A stretch of DNA of 54,561 nucleotides from Natronospirales bacterium (GTDB lineage Bacteria; Pseudomonadota; Gammaproteobacteria; Natronospirales; REEB76): the NCBI GenBank assembly GCA_021792635.1, contig JAJYUH010000004.1, positions 1-54,561 of the forward strand. The letters are read 5' to 3'. Each line of letters opens with the position of its first letter. Within the stretch, counting starts at the first letter, position 1. This document shows positions 53,331-54,561 of this stretch, one piece after another. Under the pieces are notes generated by a model that did no database searches, was not told the origin of the DNA, and saw only the letters and a list, made by a program, of their open reading frames with translations. Position numbers and translations under genes: made by a program.

Positions 53331-53555
53331 ATGGCAAAGCGTAAAGCGAAGAAGACGAAAGTTGTGGCCAAGAAAAAGAAAAAGGCCGCTGTAAAGAAAG
53401 CCGCCCGTCGTGGCGGTCGTCGCAAGAAGGCCGGTGGCCGCAAGAAGAAAGCCGCACGCCGCAAGAAGAAAGGCGGCCGCAAGAAAAAAGCCGGTGGCCG
53501 CAAGAAGAAAGGCGGTCGTCGCCGTCGCAAGAAAGCCGCTGACGCGGCGATGTAA
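53331..53555 (+). CDS. Lysine/arginine-rich histone H1-like protein
   Basis: A 74-residue, extremely basic protein made almost only of Lys, Arg, Ala and Gly. It contains near-perfect repeats of GGRKKK and AARRKKK type and starts MAKRKAKKTKVVAKKKKKA. This composition matches bacterial H1-like, AlgP-type DNA-binding tails, which condense or bind DNA or RNA non-specifically. A GGGAGGA ribosome binding site and a strong terminator 19 bp after the stop frame a compact single gene, arguing that this is real and well expressed. It lies between the EVE-domain gene and rpiA. Confidence 0.85.
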   Translation: MAKRKAKKTKVVAKKKKKAAVKKAARRGGRRKKAGGRKKKAARRKKKGGRKKKAGGRKKKGGRRRRKKAADAAM

Positions 53556-53574
53556 AGCCGCAAGGCTTTGCTTA

Positions 53575-53605
53575 AATAGGCCCGCTTTGGCGGGCCTATT
53601 TTTTT
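53575..53605 (+). terminator. Intrinsic terminator after the histone H1-like gene
   Basis: AATAGGCCCGC / GCGGGCCTATT (53575-53585 with 53590-53600), loop TTTG, then five more Ts. A textbook rho-independent terminator. Confidence 0.93.
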
Positions 53606-53632
53606 CCGGTTGCCTGCGGGAGGTCAGTGTAT

Positions 53633-54292
53633 ATGGGTACGGAAGACAAAAAGCAGCGGGCGGCCCGTGAAGCCCTCAAATGGCTGGACGATGCCCGGCT
53701 CATCGGTGTCGGCACCGGCTCTACCGTAAATCATTTCATTGATGCCCTGAGAGACCTGCGGGGACGCCTGGATGGCGCGGTATCAAGCTCCGTGGCTTCC
53801 ACCCAGCGCCTCAAAGCGATGGGTATCCCGGTGCTGGATCTGAACGCCGCAGGAGCATTGCCGGTATACGTGGACGGCGCCGATGAAGCCAATTCCCGCC
53901 TGCAGCTGATCAAAGGTGGTGGCGGTGCGCTGACGCGGGAGAAGATCGTGGCGGCTGTCAGCAAGCGCTTCATCTGCATCGTGGATGACAGCAAGCTGGT
54001 GCGGGTACTCGGTGGCTTCCCGCTGCCGGTGGAGGTAATCCCCATGGCGCGCAGCCATGTGGCGCGGGAATTGGTAAAACTGGGCGGCCGGCCCGACTGG
54101 CGTCGGGATTTTATCACTGATAACGGCAACCATATCCTGGACGTGCACGGCCTCACGATACTCGACCCGCCGGCGCTGGAAACCGAAATCAACCAGATCA
54201 CTGGCGTGGTCAGCGTGGGAATTTTCGCCCGCCGCCCGGCGGATGTGCTGCTGGTGGGCGAGTCAACCGGGGTACGGACGATACGGGGTTGA
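53633..54292 (+). CDS. rpiA: Ribose-5-phosphate isomerase A
   Basis: Interconverts ribose 5-phosphate and ribulose 5-phosphate in the pentose phosphate pathway. It is 219 residues. [15 protein letters not shown] is the phosphate-binding loop, [26 protein letters not shown] carries the catalytic Asp/Lys/Glu residues and [12 protein letters not shown] is the C-terminal signature. I start at ATG 53633, because GGAGG sits 9 bp upstream; the in-frame GTG at 53627 is too close to it. Confidence 0.97.
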   Translation: MGTEDKKQRAAREALKWLDDARLIGVGTGSTVNHFIDALRDLRGRLDGAVSSSVASTQRLKAMGIPVLDLNAAGALPVYVDGADEANSRLQLIKGGGGALTREKIVAAVSKRFICIVDDSKLVRVLGGFPLPVEVIPMARSHVARELVKLGGRPDWRRDFITDNGNHILDVHGLTILDPPALETEINQITGVVSVGIFARRPADVLLVGESTGVRTIRG

Positions 54293-54313
54293 AGTGGGTC
54301 GGGACTGCGCCGG

Positions 54314-54342
54314 ATTTTGCTGGAACTTACGGGTAGCAAAAT
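54314..54342. repeat. Inverted repeat between rpiA and tRNA-Gln
   Basis: ATTTTGCT (54314-54321) and AGCAAAAT (54335-54342) form a perfect 8-bp inverted repeat between the convergent rpiA and tRNA genes. It could be a weak processing or termination element for either. The stem is AT-rich and no T-run follows. Confidence 0.5.
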
Positions 54343-54416
54343 TGGCTGGGGGACTAGGATTCGAACCTAGGTTGGCGGAGTCAGAGTCCGCAGTCCTACC
54401 GCTAGACGATCCCCCA
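54343..54416 (-). tRNA. tRNA-Gln (anticodon CTG)
   Basis: A complete 74-nt cloverleaf with encoded CCA and the Gln-type 5' end (UGGGGG paired to CCCCCA). The anticodon loop CTCTGAC has CTG, reading CAG. The T-loop is TTCGAAT. The first 22 nt of this gene and its 5' flank recur at 54504-54561. Confidence 0.95.
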
Positions 54417-54452
54417 AACAATCACCAAATTATCAGGGAACCGTCCCTGGTG
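54395..54452. repeat. 58-bp direct repeat, copy 1 (contains 5' end of tRNA-Gln)
   Basis: Identical over 58 bp to 54504-54561. It covers the first 22 nt of the tRNA-Gln gene (acceptor 5' strand and D-stem) plus its 5' flank, which includes a CAGGGA/TCCCTG hairpin at 54434-54449. Confidence 0.95.
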
Positions 54453-54503
54453 GGCTTGCCGGCCTCGACATCCTGTCTCGGCGCCCATCGCATTGCGATG
54501 GGC

Positions 54504-54561
54504 CCTACCGCTAGACGATCCCCCAAACAATCACCAAATTATCAGGGAACCGTCCCTGGTG
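54504..54561. repeat. 58-bp direct repeat, copy 2, at the window end
   Basis: The second copy stops at the last base of the window. It is preceded by the inverted repeat CCCATCGCA/TTGCGATGGG (54484-54502), not by the rest of a tRNA, so here the tRNA-Gln 5' fragment is truncated. The repeat at the boundary suggests an assembly break in a tRNA tandem or a duplicated segment. Confidence 0.9.

Noticed and set aside
54395..54561. CRISPR-like repeat-spacer unit at the window end
   Set aside because: Only two repeats exist and they contain tRNA-Gln sequence, so this is a tRNA-derived duplication.

Overview
This 54.6-kb window is high-GC chromosomal DNA of a gammaproteobacterium that I cannot name to genus. 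The placement rests on gene order: recA-recX-alaS-lysC-csrA-tRNA-Ser-tRNA-Arg, with mutS divergent from pncC, and ygfB-pepP-ubiH-visC facing zapA-6S RNA-fau-rpiA. Both are typical gammaproteobacterial arrangements. Translations are intact nearly everywhere. The window starts inside an 18-copy heptamer array and stops exactly at the end of a 58-bp direct repeat, so it may be a whole contig bounded by repeats.

Layout. 1-6.1 kb (minus strand): an aromatic amino acid catabolic operon, kynA-hppD-membrane protein-hmgA-fahA-maiA. 6.3-9.6 kb (plus): 2-oxo acid dehydrogenase E1alpha, E1beta and E2. 9.7-15.9 kb (plus): the giant NAD-glutamate dehydrogenase gdhB and a QEGLA/MATCAP-like putative metallopeptidase. 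16.2-20.2 kb: an exported coiled-coil protein with its own promoter and terminator, and a 1060-residue Asp-box (BNR) protein. 20.5-27.2 kb: an apparent oxygen-responsive island with a tyrosine-decarboxylase-like enzyme, a hemerythrin protein, an exported cytochrome c fused to a barrel-like domain, hemN and a four-cysteine FNR/ANR regulator. Three FNR-type palindromes lie in its promoter regions. 27.3-31.1 kb: dienelactone hydrolase-like protein, PilZ protein, and a GGDEF-EAL protein with a degenerate GGDEF. 31.2-32.2 kb: debris of mobile DNA (group II intron 3' part with domain V, and an integrase remnant) against tRNA-Arg. 32.4-42.2 kb: tRNA-Ser, csrA, lysC, alaS, recX, recA, thpR, pncC and mutS. 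42.2-46.6 kb: a low-GC thioredoxin-like gene, a lipase-like hydrolase, an ispG gene broken by four lesions, and phhA-phhB. 46.7-54.6 kb: ubiquinone hydroxylases, pepP, ygfB, zapB-like gene, zapA, 6S RNA, fau, an EVE-domain gene, a histone H1-like basic protein, rpiA and tRNA-Gln.

How the genes work together. PhhA/PhhB, HppD, HmgA, MaiA and FahA make a phenylalanine/tyrosine-to-fumarate-plus-acetoacetate route that lacks only an aromatic aminotransferase. KynA opens tryptophan breakdown, and GdhB and the 2-oxo acid dehydrogenase could feed products into central metabolism. The FNR island seems to link tyrosine decarboxylation, an outer-membrane-type haem protein and oxygen-independent haem synthesis to low oxygen.

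Most worth follow-up: the FNR-box island with its Cyc2-like cytochrome-barrel protein, the broken ispG, a low-GC patch inside alaS, and the mobile-element graveyard at tRNA-Arg. All functional assignments come from recognising motifs by eye; no database search was run.
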